Source: JBBQAA01 sp038276395
Lineage (GTDB): Bacteria > Actinomycetota > Thermoleophilia > Solirubrobacterales > Solirubrobacteraceae
Reading direction: 5' to 3'
DNA length: 6,619 nt
Assembly: GCA_038276395.1 (NCBI GenBank)
Contig: JBBQAA010000034.1
Location: forward strand, 1 to 6,619
The notes below the pieces were generated by a model. The model saw only the letters and a program-made list of their open reading frames with translations, was not told the origin of the DNA and ran no database searches. The first letter of the stretch is position 1; every line of letters starts with the position of its first letter. The translations under genes and the position numbers were made by a program. This document shows positions 1-5,220 of the stretch, piece after piece.

Positions 1-141
1 ATGCTGGGCGACCCGCGGCCGGCCGCCTTCCTCGTAGCGGACGTCGACCTCGTCGTTGCGCTTGTAGGTCCCCACGCCCCAGAAGCCGAGCATCCAGCCG
101 CGCTTGCCGGGGCCGCCCTCCTGCACGAGCGCCTCGCGGAA
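1..141. repeat. Left copy of 141-bp exact terminal direct repeat
   Basis: Bases 1-141 are identical, base for base, to 6479-6619. An exact direct repeat confined to the two contig ends is the usual signature of a circular path in a de Bruijn assembly, and 141 equals a common largest k-mer setting (the MEGAHIT default list ends at 141). It is therefore more likely an overlap of the same DNA than two genomic copies. It lies inside the 95-aa gene, whose reading frame is continuous when the copies are merged. The implied unit is 6478 bp. Confidence 0.97.
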
Positions 142-258
142 GACGATCTCCCCGCCGGTGACGTCGAAGTCGGCCCCCGCCTCCTGCGGCACCCCGTTCA
201 CGTAGACCTGGAAGGGCGAGCGGACGCCGGGGGGAAGGGCGACGCGGCGGGACGTCAT
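1..258 (-). CDS. Conserved-looking small protein, N-terminal part (residues 1-86 of 95)
   Basis: The ATG is at 258-256, and translation runs to the window edge without a stop. Joining base 1 to base 6478 extends the frame by nine residues to a TGA at 6451-6449, giving a 95-aa protein. The sequence starts MTSRRVALPPG, has FQVYVNGV near residues 16-23, DFDV at 29-32 and GGEIVF at 34-39, then a Gly/Trp-rich stretch (GWMLGFWGVGTYKRND, about 53-68) and a charged tail. The pattern of NGV, then DF-V, then IVF resembles short beta-hairpin repeats in phage tail-type and other extracellular beta proteins, but I cannot assign a function. No signal peptide or cysteine is seen. The start lies 23 bp from the divergent metallopeptidase start, and no clear Shine-Dalgarno sequence precedes it. 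On the joined circle it overlaps the M24 gene start by 4 bp, so the two are probably co-translated. This gene is easily missed because each window edge cuts it. Confidence 0.8.
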   Translation of the reverse strand, partial: MTSRRVALPPGVRSPFQVYVNGVPQEAGADFDVTGGEIVFREALVQEGGPGKRGWMLGFWGVGTYKRNDEVDVRYEEGGRPRVAQH

Positions 259-281
259 CCGGTGAACGTATCGTCGCCGCG

Positions 282-941
282 GTGAGCGCCGTGCCCTACT
301 CCATCCGCCGCTCGGATCGCGCGCGGCGGGTGCGCGTCACGGTCGACGCCGAGCGCGGCGTCGAGGTGGTGCTGCCACGGCGCACGGCGGAGCGCGAGGC
401 CGCGGCGGCGGTCCGGGAGCTGGCGCCGTGGATCGAGCGGCGCGTCGCCGAGCTGACCGCCGCCCGGGCGGCGGTCGCCGCCCGCGACGGCATCGTCCCC
501 TATCTGGGGCGGGAGCTGCGGCTCGTGCCGGAGCCCGGTCGCCGGCGCGTCCACCGTCGCGAGAACGATCTGCTCGTCCCCGCCGGCGACGCCCGCCCGG
601 CGCTCGAGCGCTTCTACCGCCGCGCCGCCCACGCCGAGGTCGCCCCCCGGCTCGACCGCGCCGCCGCCGCCGTCGGCCGTTCCTACGCGGGCCTGTCGAT
701 CCGCGGCCAGCGCACGCGCTGGGCGAGCTGCGCGGCCGACGGCGCGATGTCCTTCAACTGGCGCCTGCTCCTCGCCCCCGAGCCCGTCCTCGACTACGTC
801 GTCTGGCACGAGGCCTGCCACCTCGTCCGCCGCGACCACTCCCCCGCGTTCTGGGCGCTCGTCGAGCGCTTCTGCCCCGAGCACCGCGAGCACTCCCGCT
901 GGCTGCGGCACCACGGCGTGACGCTCGTTCTGCAGGGTTGA
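282..941 (+). CDS. YgjP-type M48/DUF45 zinc metallopeptidase
   Basis: This 219-aa protein has the YgjP/WSS1-like metalloprotease signature (DUF45, PF01863). The motif is HEACH at residues 176-180 followed by five residues and His186, that is HExxH-x5-H, with Glu177 as the catalytic base. Upstream is the family's conserved block RGQRTRWASC (141-150), then SFNWRLLLAPEPVLDYVVW leading into the motif, and SPAFW (187-191) right after the third ligand. Length fits the family (about 220-240 aa). It is predicted to be cytoplasmic, with no signal peptide or membrane segment. Family members are putative proteases; the physiological substrate in actinobacteria is not known to me. The GTG at 282 is used; a second GTG at 291 is possible, and neither has a good Shine-Dalgarno sequence. 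Its TGA stop (939-941) lies inside the TTGACA hexamer of the next gene's promoter. It does not obviously belong to either flanking regulatory module. Confidence 0.9.
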   Translation: MSAVPYSIRRSDRARRVRVTVDAERGVEVVLPRRTAEREAAAAVRELAPWIERRVAELTAARAAVAARDGIVPYLGRELRLVPEPGRRRVHRRENDLLVPAGDARPALERFYRRAAHAEVAPRLDRAAAAVGRSYAGLSIRGQRTRWASCAADGAMSFNWRLLLAPEPVLDYVVWHEACHLVRRDHSPAFWALVERFCPEHREHSRWLRHHGVTLVLQG

Positions 942-966
942 CAACTGGAGAGAGTGAGTGCATACT
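938..966 (+). promoter_or_regulatory. Promoter of the first TetR gene (TTGACA-N17-CATACT)
   Basis: A perfect -35 hexamer TTGACA (938-943) is separated by 17 bp from CATACT (961-966), which matches the TATAAT consensus at four of six positions. The expected start of transcription is near 973, giving only about 9 nt before the ATG at 982. The -35 overlaps the stop codon of the metallopeptidase gene. A palindrome (954-969) covers the spacer end and the -10, which fits autorepression. Confidence 0.75.
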
Positions 967-969
967 CAC
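954..969. promoter_or_regulatory. Palindromic operator, likely bound by the adjacent TetR protein
   Basis: GTGAGTGCATACTCAC consists of 6-bp perfect arms (GTGAGT / ACTCAC) around a 4-bp centre. It overlaps the -10 hexamer of the regulator's own promoter. A related 16-bp site (1582-1597) sits upstream of the exporter gene and is identical at 11 of 16 positions, including the whole right arm. That the neighbouring TetR protein binds here is inferred from position. Confidence 0.7.
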
Positions 970-981
970 GCTTTCGCCGCC

Positions 982-1560
982 ATGCCTCCCGCCGTCGCCC
1001 CCCGCACCCTCTCCACCGCCGAGGACCGTCGCGAATCCGTCCTCGAGGCCGCCGTGCCGATCTTCGCGGAGCGCGGCCTGCTGGCGACGCCGACGACCGA
1101 GGTCGCAAAGGCGGCGGGCATCTCCCATGCCTACCTCTTCCGCCTCTTCCCCACGAAGCTCGACCTCGCCGTCGCCGTCGTCACGCGCTGCCACGATCGG
1201 ATCTGCGAGGCCTTCTCCGAGGCGGCGGCCGAGGCGCGGCGGACGGGGGAGGATCCCCGGCGCGCGATGGGCGAGGCCTACTTCGAGCTCATCGCCGACC
1301 GCGACGTCCTGCTCTGCCAGATGCACTCCTTCGCCGCCGCGGCCGCCCTGCCCGAGATCCGGGAGGCGTCGCGGCGGGGCTTCGCGCGTCTCTTCGCCCT
1401 CGTTGAGCGCGAGGCTCCCGGCACGAGCGAGGAGGAGCTCGGCTCCTTCTTCGCCACGGGGATGCTGAAGAACGTCGTTACCGCACTCGGCGCCGCCGAC
1501 GTCGAGGAGCGCTGGGCGCGCGTCCTCGCCGCACACCCCGCGCACGAGGACAGCTGCTGA
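982..1560 (+). CDS. TetR/AcrR-family transcriptional regulator (efflux module)
   Basis: From the ATG at 982 this encodes 192 aa. The N-terminal TetR DNA-binding domain covers about residues 12-60: a first helix with RRESVLEAAVPIFAERG, then the helix-turn-helix TTEVAKAAGISHAYLFRLF (38-56) followed by the typical PTKLDL. The C-terminal ligand-binding region is helical, with Cys in CHDRIC, LLCQMH and the last residue, and it matches no specific subfamily I can name. A GTG at 958 would add eight residues, but it lies inside the operator and upstream of the predicted -10, so I prefer 982. No Shine-Dalgarno sequence precedes 982, so translation is probably near-leaderless. The gene is directly upstream of a DHA2 exporter with a related operator, so it most likely represses itself and the exporter. 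The inducer is unknown. Confidence 0.9.
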   Translation: MPPAVAPRTLSTAEDRRESVLEAAVPIFAERGLLATPTTEVAKAAGISHAYLFRLFPTKLDLAVAVVTRCHDRICEAFSEAAAEARRTGEDPRRAMGEAYFELIADRDVLLCQMHSFAAAAALPEIREASRRGFARLFALVEREAPGTSEEELGSFFATGMLKNVVTALGAADVEERWARVLAAHPAHEDSC

Positions 1561-1574
1561 CCCATTTTTTTCGC

Positions 1575-1603
1575 TTGACAAATGACTGAGCACTCACACT
1601 CTA
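1575..1603 (+). promoter_or_regulatory. Candidate exporter promoter (TTGACA; -10 uncertain)
   Basis: A perfect TTGACA (1575-1580) follows a T7 run (1565-1571) that could act as an UP-like element. At 17-bp spacing the -10 would be ACTCTA (1598-1603), and at 16 bp CACTCT; both are poor. A start of transcription near 1608-1610 would also cut into the good Shine-Dalgarno sequence at 1605-1610. Either the real -10 differs, or the hexamer serves another purpose. The palindrome at 1582-1597 lies in the spacer. Confidence 0.45.
1582..1597. promoter_or_regulatory. Second copy of the TetR operator, upstream of the exporter
   Basis: ATGACTGAGCACTCAC is an imperfect palindrome of the form TGAST-N4-ACTCA, aligned with the site at 954-969 at 11 of 16 positions. 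It also contains a shorter symmetric core, TGAG-CA-CTCA. It starts right after the TTGACA hexamer, so a bound repressor would block RNA polymerase. The in-frame ATG at its left end (1582) is therefore unlikely to be a translation start. Confidence 0.6.
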
Positions 1604-1604
1604 T

Positions 1605-1610
1605 GGAGGA
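1605..1610 (+). promoter_or_regulatory. Shine-Dalgarno GGAGGA that sets the exporter start
   Basis: GGAGGA lies 7 nt before the ATG at 1618. It decides the start in favour of 1618 over the in-frame ATGs at 1582 and 1603, which have no such sequence and, for 1582, fall in the operator. Confidence 0.8.
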
Positions 1611-1617
1611 ACCGACA

Positions 1618-3024
1618 ATGGACCGCCGCGCCGGCTGGACCCTCGCGATCGTGTCGATCGCGCTCTTCATGACGACCCTCGACAACCTCGTCGTGACGAC
1701 GGCGCTGCCGTCGATCCGCGCCTCGCTGGGCGCCGGTGTCGAGGCGCTCGAGTGGACGGTCAACGCCTACACGCTCACGTTCTGCGTCCTCCTGCTCACG
1801 GGCGCCGCGCTCGGCGACCGCTTCGGGCGCCGGCGGATGTTCCTCGTCGGCCTCTCGGTCTTCACGGGCGCGAGCGCCCTCGCCGCGCTGGCGCCGTCCG
1901 CAAACGCCCTCGTGGCCGCGCGCGCGGTGCAGGGTCTCGGCGCCGCGCTGACGCTCCCGCTGACCCTGACCCTCCTCTCCGAGGCCTTTCCGCCCGAGCG
2001 CCGCGGTCTCGCCCTCGGGATCTGGTCGGGGACGAGCGGCCTCGGCGTCGCGCTCGGCCCGCTCGTCGGCGGTGCCGTCATCGCCGGCCTCTCCTGGCAC
2101 TGGATCTTCTGGCTGAACGTGCCGGTCGGCCTCGCGCTCCTGCCCCTGGCGCGCGCGCATCTGCGCGAGTCGCACGGGCCCGACCGCGCCCTCGACCTCC
2201 CTGGTCTCGGCCTCGCCGGAGCCGGTCTGACCGGTGTCGTCTTCGGGATCGTGCGCGCCCACGCGCTCGGCTGGGGCTCGCCGGTCATCGTCGCCTCGCT
2301 CGCGGTGGGGGTGCTCCTGCTCGTCTCCTTCGTCGCCTACGAGCGCCGCGCGGCGGCGCCCATGCTGCCCTTGCGGTTCTTCGGCAGCCGCGCCTTCGCG
2401 GCCACGAACTTCGTCTCCTTCGCGATGTACTTCGGTGTCTTCGGCTCGATCTTCCTGCTCGCGCAGTTCTTCCAGATCGCCCAGGGCTACTCGGCCTTCG
2501 AGGCCGGGCTGCGCACGCTCCCGTGGACGGGGATGCCGATGCTCGTGGCGCCGCTCGCGGGGATCCTGTCCGACCGCATCGGCTCGCGCCCGCTCATGGT
2601 CGTCGGGCTCGCCTTCCAGTCGATCGCGATCGCCTGGATCGCGGCGATCTCAACACCCGCCCTGCACTACGGCGCGCTCATCGTGCCCTTCGTCCTCGGC
2701 GGTACGGGGATGGCGCTCGTCTTCGCGCCGGCCGCCAACGCCGTGCTCGGCGCCGTGGGGCCGGAGGAGGCGGGGAAGGCGTCGGGGGCGACCAACGCGA
2801 TCCGGGAGCTCGGCGGCGTCCTCGGGATCGCCGTCATCGCCTCGGTGTTCGCCGCCCACGGCTCCTACGCCGGGCCGCAGGCCTACGTGGACGGGATGAC
2901 CGCCGCGGTGCCGGTGGGCGCCGCGGTGCTGGCCGCCGGCGCGCTCGCGGCGCTGCTCGTACCGGGACGCAGCCGCGGCGTCGCCACGGCGAGCGCTGCT
3001 CCCGGGGTGCCCCAGGCGGCGTGA
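1618..3024 (+). CDS. DHA2-family MFS drug:H+ antiporter (EmrB/QacA-like)
   Basis: This 468-aa, very hydrophobic inner-membrane protein has about 14 predicted membrane segments, as expected for the DHA2 family of proton-driven multidrug exporters. Visible signatures are the first-helix motif LDNLVVTTALP with Asp22, motif A in the loop after helix 2 (GDRFGRRR, 66-73), the antiporter motif C ending GLGVALGPLVGG (141-152), and a motif-A-like repeat in the second half (GILSDRIGSRP, 325-335). The sequence WHWIFWLNVPVG (160-171) is typical of this family. Length is close to the usual 450-520 aa, and the Ala-rich C-terminal tail is short. It is preceded by a TetR gene and related operators, so expression is probably derepressed by a substrate of the pump. 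The substrate cannot be told from sequence. It converges on the next gene with only 7 bp between stop codons, and I see no convincing terminator there. Confidence 0.93.
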   Translation: MDRRAGWTLAIVSIALFMTTLDNLVVTTALPSIRASLGAGVEALEWTVNAYTLTFCVLLLTGAALGDRFGRRRMFLVGLSVFTGASALAALAPSANALVAARAVQGLGAALTLPLTLTLLSEAFPPERRGLALGIWSGTSGLGVALGPLVGGAVIAGLSWHWIFWLNVPVGLALLPLARAHLRESHGPDRALDLPGLGLAGAGLTGVVFGIVRAHALGWGSPVIVASLAVGVLLLVSFVAYERRAAAPMLPLRFFGSRAFAATNFVSFAMYFGVFGSIFLLAQFFQIAQGYSAFEAGLRTLPWTGMPMLVAPLAGILSDRIGSRPLMVVGLAFQSIAIAWIAAISTPALHYGALIVPFVLGGTGMALVFAPAANAVLGAVGPEEAGKASGATNAIRELGGVLGIAVIASVFAAHGSYAGPQAYVDGMTAAVPVGAAVLAAGALAALLVPGRSRGVATASAAPGVPQAA

Positions 3025-3031
3025 GTCGCGC

Positions 3032-3538
3032 TCAGAACCCGGCCTGCGGCCACGGCCGCCCCGCGTAGCGCTCGATGACCGGGGCGGGCAGGCGCAGCGG
3101 GCCGGCGGAGAGCAGCCCGGGGCCGACCGCGAGCGCCCGGGCCGGGGCGACCTGTGCGAAGGGATCATCGAGCGCGCCCTCCCCCGGCGCGGCGACGAGC
3201 GAGCCGCGGAAGCGCACGGGATCCGAGACGAGCGTCGTCACCGCCGTCCACGGCCCGCCGGCGTGGACGCGGCGTCGCGCGTGCTGCACGGCGGCGTCGT
3301 CGAAGAGCACGCTGCGTTCCTCCGGGACGAGCACGTAGGACGCCCGCGCCGCCGGCCCGCCGGGGTCGAACGCGGCCGGGTCGGCGCGCAGCGCGTGCGC
3401 CACCGGCCGCTCCTCCGAAAGCCAGACGGCGAGCCACCCCACCGCGCCCCCGTCCGCCGCGTTTCGGGCCTCGGCCGCCGCGGCCGCGTCCCTCGGCGCC
3501 GCCTCCAGGAGCGCCAGCCACGCCCGGTCGGCGCTCAC
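3032..3538 (-). CDS. Hypothetical protein, last gene of the redox operon
   Basis: A 168-aa protein starts at GTG 3538, which overlaps the redoxin stop by GTGA (3535-3538). The frame stays open further upstream through the redoxin and regulator genes, but that part is a low-complexity Arg/Ala/Pro shadow, so the coupled GTG is preferred. I do not recognise the family. Visible features are an Ala-rich N-terminal helix (to about residue 30), alternating hydrophobic strands (VGWLAVWLSEE, ASYVLVPEERSVLFD, PWTAVTTLVSD, RFRGSLVAAP) suggesting a mainly beta fold, and a Pro/Trp-containing C terminus (ERYAGRPWPQAGF). There is no cysteine, signal peptide or membrane segment. There is no Shine-Dalgarno sequence, so translation probably depends on the redoxin gene. 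The strict coupling suggests it works with the redoxin. Confidence 0.72.
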   Translation of the reverse strand: MSADRAWLALLEAAPRDAAAAAEARNAADGGAVGWLAVWLSEERPVAHALRADPAAFDPGGPAARASYVLVPEERSVLFDDAAVQHARRRVHAGGPWTAVTTLVSDPVRFRGSLVAAPGEGALDDPFAQVAPARALAVGPGLLSAGPLRLPAPVIERYAGRPWPQAGF

Positions 3539-4023
3539 TCGGCCGGCGCGGCGAAGTCGCTGCGGATCTGCCGCGTCGCCTCGCGCAGATCGCGCCGGAG
3601 CTCGTCGAGCGTCGGGCGCCCCCAGTACCAGTAGCCGTCGTACTCCGCGAGCACGGTCAGGTCGGGGAGGAGGACGAAGACCCGCGGCACGTAGGGGTCG
3701 TGGGTCGTGTCGGTGCTCTCCCGCAGGCCGAGCTCGGCCTGGGCGCGGCGATCCTCGTCGGAGAGGAACGTCCAGCGCGCGCCGAGCCCGGCTCGGAACG
3801 CCGCGTTGACCGCGGGCGGGTCGACCGACAGCGAGGCCAGGCGCACGTAGCCGACCTCGAGCTCGTCCTGCAGGGCGACGAGGCGGCGGAAGAAGCGCTG
3901 CTCCTTCGGGCACCAGTGGCCGCGGAAGGTGTGGAGGACGAGCGGATCGCCGCCCGCGAGCTCTGAGAGCGCGCGCTCCGCGCCGCTGTGGTCGGTCAGC
4001 CGGAGGTCCGGCAGCACGGTCAT
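3535..4023 (-). CDS. Redoxin (AhpC/TSA-like thioredoxin-fold) with a single active-site Cys
   Basis: A 162-aa protein with a thioredoxin-like fold. The segment LVLHTFRGHWCPKEQ places the presumed peroxidatic cysteine at Cys38. In many relatives this block reads RGxWCPxC, but here the second Cys position is Glu41 and no other Cys exists, so it would act as a one-Cys enzyme. SVDPPAVNAAF (66-76) and PYVPRVFVLLPD (110-121) match the middle strands of AhpC/TSA proteins. The tail EYDGYWYWGRPTLDEL (127-142) is a pattern I associate with actinobacterial redoxins. Likely role: a cytoplasmic thiol peroxidase or disulfide-handling protein, with the substrate unknown. The ATG at 4023 overlaps the TetR stop by ATGA (4020-4023) and lacks a Shine-Dalgarno sequence, so it is translationally coupled to the regulator gene. 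Its stop overlaps the next gene's GTG. Confidence 0.85.
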   Translation of the reverse strand: MTVLPDLRLTDHSGAERALSELAGGDPLVLHTFRGHWCPKEQRFFRRLVALQDELEVGYVRLASLSVDPPAVNAAFRAGLGARWTFLSDEDRRAQAELGLRESTDTTHDPYVPRVFVLLPDLTVLAEYDGYWYWGRPTLDELRRDLREATRQIRSDFAAPAE

Positions 4024-4586
4024 GCCCGCGCCGCCGCGAGCAGCGTCGCCGCGCTCTCGCAGGCCCGGCGCGCCGCCGCCCCGCCCGTGCGGTCGAGCGC
4101 TCCGTGGACCATCGCCGCGTCGTGGAGCATGAGAACCGAGGCCGCGAGTCCGGTCGCGTCGCGGGCCCCCGCGGCCTCGGCGAGCTCGATCGCAAAGCCG
4201 CGCATCCAGGTGCGGTGCTCGGTCATCGCCTCCCACGCCGGGTGCTCGCGGTCGCACAGCTCGGCGGCGGCGTTGATGAACGGGCAGCCGCGAAAGCCCG
4301 GCGCGTCCAGCCGCTCGGCGAGGACGTCGAACAGCGCCAGCAGCCGCCCGCCGGGGTCGGGGCTCCGCCGCGCGACCTCGTCCCGCAGCGAGCCCCGCCA
4401 CTCGGAGCCTCGCTCGCGCAGGTAGGCGGCGACGAGGCCGTCCTTGCTCCCGAAGTGCGCGTACATCGTCGTCTTGGCCACGCCGGACTCCGCGGCCACG
4501 AGGTCGACCCCGGTGGCGGTGACGCCGCGGGCGTAGAAGAGATCCGCGGCGGTGTCGAGCAGCTGCTGGGGGGCGAGAGCGAGCAC
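4020..4586 (-). CDS. TetR/AcrR-family transcriptional regulator (redox module)
   Basis: From the GTG at 4586 this encodes 188 aa. The TetR DNA-binding domain covers about residues 6-50: APQQLLDTAADLFYARG, then the helix-turn-helix VDLVAAESGVAKTTMYAHF (27-45) with GSKDGL after it. The C-terminal domain carries GCPFINAAAELC (100-111), a block common in one TetR subgroup, with Cys101 and Cys111 ten residues apart. These could sense thiol stress, but that is conjecture. The frame is open upstream to 5033, but the added residues are a shadow of the divergent gene and cross the promoter. The GTG start lies about 4 nt after the predicted start of transcription, so it is probably leaderless. A perfect 18-bp palindrome 11 bp upstream is the likely operator, controlling this operon and the divergent peroxiredoxin gene. 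Confidence 0.9.
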   Translation of the reverse strand: MLALAPQQLLDTAADLFYARGVTATGVDLVAAESGVAKTTMYAHFGSKDGLVAAYLRERGSEWRGSLRDEVARRSPDPGGRLLALFDVLAERLDAPGFRGCPFINAAAELCDREHPAWEAMTEHRTWMRGFAIELAEAAGARDATGLAASVLMLHDAAMVHGALDRTGGAAARRACESAATLLAAARA

Positions 4587-4596
4587 AGGGGCGACG

Positions 4597-4625
4597 ATAC
4601 TACAGACCTGTAGTAGTGTGTGCAA
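4597..4625 (-). promoter_or_regulatory. Promoter of the TetR-redoxin-hypothetical operon (TTGCAC-N17-TAGTAT)
   Basis: On the minus strand, TTGCAC (4625-4620) is followed after 17 bp by TAGTAT (4602-4597), which matches the -10 consensus at four of six positions. Transcription would start near 4590, just before the GTG at 4586. The 18-bp palindrome covers most of the -10 and the spacer, consistent with autorepression. A plus-strand promoter for the divergent gene should also lie here, but I see only weak candidates (for example TAGTGT at 4614-4619). Confidence 0.6.
4598..4615. promoter_or_regulatory. Perfect 18-bp inverted repeat, TetR operator between divergent genes
   Basis: TACTACAGACCTGTAGTA has perfect 8-bp arms around a 2-bp centre (AC). 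Its size, compactness and position between a tetR gene and a divergent gene are typical of TetR-family operators. It is also unusually A/T-rich for this DNA. It differs from the efflux-module operator (TGAST-N4-ACTCA), so the two regulators are expected to act separately. Confidence 0.82.
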
Positions 4626-4644
4626 CGAACCCGCAGCGCAACTC

Positions 4645-4650
4645 GAGGAG
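4645..4650 (+). promoter_or_regulatory. Shine-Dalgarno GAGGAG of the peroxiredoxin-like gene
   Basis: GAGGAG lies 6 nt before the ATG at 4657. It fixes that start and rejects the in-frame upstream ATG at 4552, which is inside the divergent regulator and beyond the operator. Confidence 0.8.
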
Positions 4651-4656
4651 ACCTGC

Positions 4657-5184
4657 ATGTCCGCCACCGCCCATGGCATCCGTCCCACCGAGCAGGCCCC
4701 CGACCTCGACCTGCCCATCGCCGGCGGGGGCCGCTTCGTCCTCGCCGAGCGCTCCCCGGAGCGCTTCACCATGCTCGCCTTCAACCGCGGCCTGCACTGT
4801 CCGGTCTGCCGCGCGCAGCTCTCAGAGCTCGACCGGCGGCTTCCCGAGCTGGCCGAGCGGGGCATTGAGGTCGTCTCCGTCAGCGGCGAGAGCGAGGAGC
4901 GCGCCGAGCGGATGCGGTCCGACTGGGGGATCGAGAACGTGCCGCTCGCCCACGGCCTCTCCGAGGAGCAGATGCGCGAGTGGGGCCTCTTCGTCTCCCG
5001 GGGGCGGGGCGAGCAGGAGCCGGCGCTCTTCAACGAGCCCGCAGTCTTCCTCCTCGCGCCGGACCGGACCGTCTACTACGAGGCGATCCTCTCCATGCCG
5101 GTCGGCCGTCCGCAGATCGACGACCTGCTGCAGGGCGTCGACTTCTGGACCGAGAACGACTACCCCGCCCGCGGCGGGGCCTGA
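4657..5184 (+). CDS. Peroxiredoxin-like (AhpC/TSA family) protein with CPVC active site
   Basis: A 175-aa cytoplasmic protein with a thioredoxin fold. The segment MLAFNRGLHCPVCRAQLSEL carries Cys48 and Cys51 (CxxC), the RGxHCPxC block of the 'peroxiredoxin-like' AhpC/TSA subgroup. Further matches are the strand IEVVSVSGES (about 70-79), NEPAVFLLAPDRTVYYEAI (about 127-145), SMPVGRPQIDDLLQGVDF and the terminal DYPARG, which I recall as characteristic of this subgroup. Length is typical. The probable role is reduction of peroxides or other oxidants by a thiol mechanism, with the electron donor unknown. It is divergent from the TetR-redoxin operon, and the 70-bp gap holds an 18-bp palindrome, so both units are probably induced together. 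Immediately after its stop the sequence changes to a metF fragment, so its original downstream context is missing. Confidence 0.88.
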   Translation: MSATAHGIRPTEQAPDLDLPIAGGGRFVLAERSPERFTMLAFNRGLHCPVCRAQLSELDRRLPELAERGIEVVSVSGESEERAERMRSDWGIENVPLAHGLSEEQMREWGLFVSRGRGEQEPALFNEPAVFLLAPDRTVYYEAILSMPVGRPQIDDLLQGVDFWTENDYPARGGA

Positions 5185-5220
5185 CCGCTCAGGCCGTCAG
5201 CTCGACCCCGCCCAGCGAGC

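Noticed and set aside
255..944. Long minus-strand open frame (229 codons) opposite the metallopeptidase gene
   Set aside because: It is antisense to a well-supported gene, is rich in Arg/Gly/Ala/Pro and has no recognisable domain. Such frames are expected on the complement of GC-rich coding DNA.
1522..1571. Inverted repeat GTCCTCG / CGAGGAC followed by a T7 run, as a terminator after the first TetR gene
   Set aside because: The loop is 16 nt, the stem is inside the coding end, and the T run starts 13 nt after the stem, so it does not have intrinsic-terminator geometry. The T run more likely belongs to the exporter's upstream region.
1582..1620. Upstream ATG start for the exporter (12 extra residues)
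   Set aside because: It lies inside the palindromic operator and has no Shine-Dalgarno sequence, while ATG 1618 has GGAGGA at 7-nt spacing.
3046..3059. GCGGCC-AC-GGCCGC palindrome near the convergent gene ends, as a bidirectional terminator
   Set aside because: A 2-nt loop is too tight, there is no T tract on either side, and GC-rich palindromes of this length are common by chance here.
3535..4401. 288-codon version of the redoxin with an N-terminal Arg/Ala/Pro extension
   Set aside because: The extension is a frame-shifted shadow of the TetR gene. The ATG at 4023 with its ATGA overlap is the natural start.
4020..5033. 337-codon version of the second TetR regulator
   Set aside because: The extra 149 residues cross the operator and promoter and lie antisense to the peroxiredoxin-like gene. 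TetR homology begins just after the GTG at 4586.
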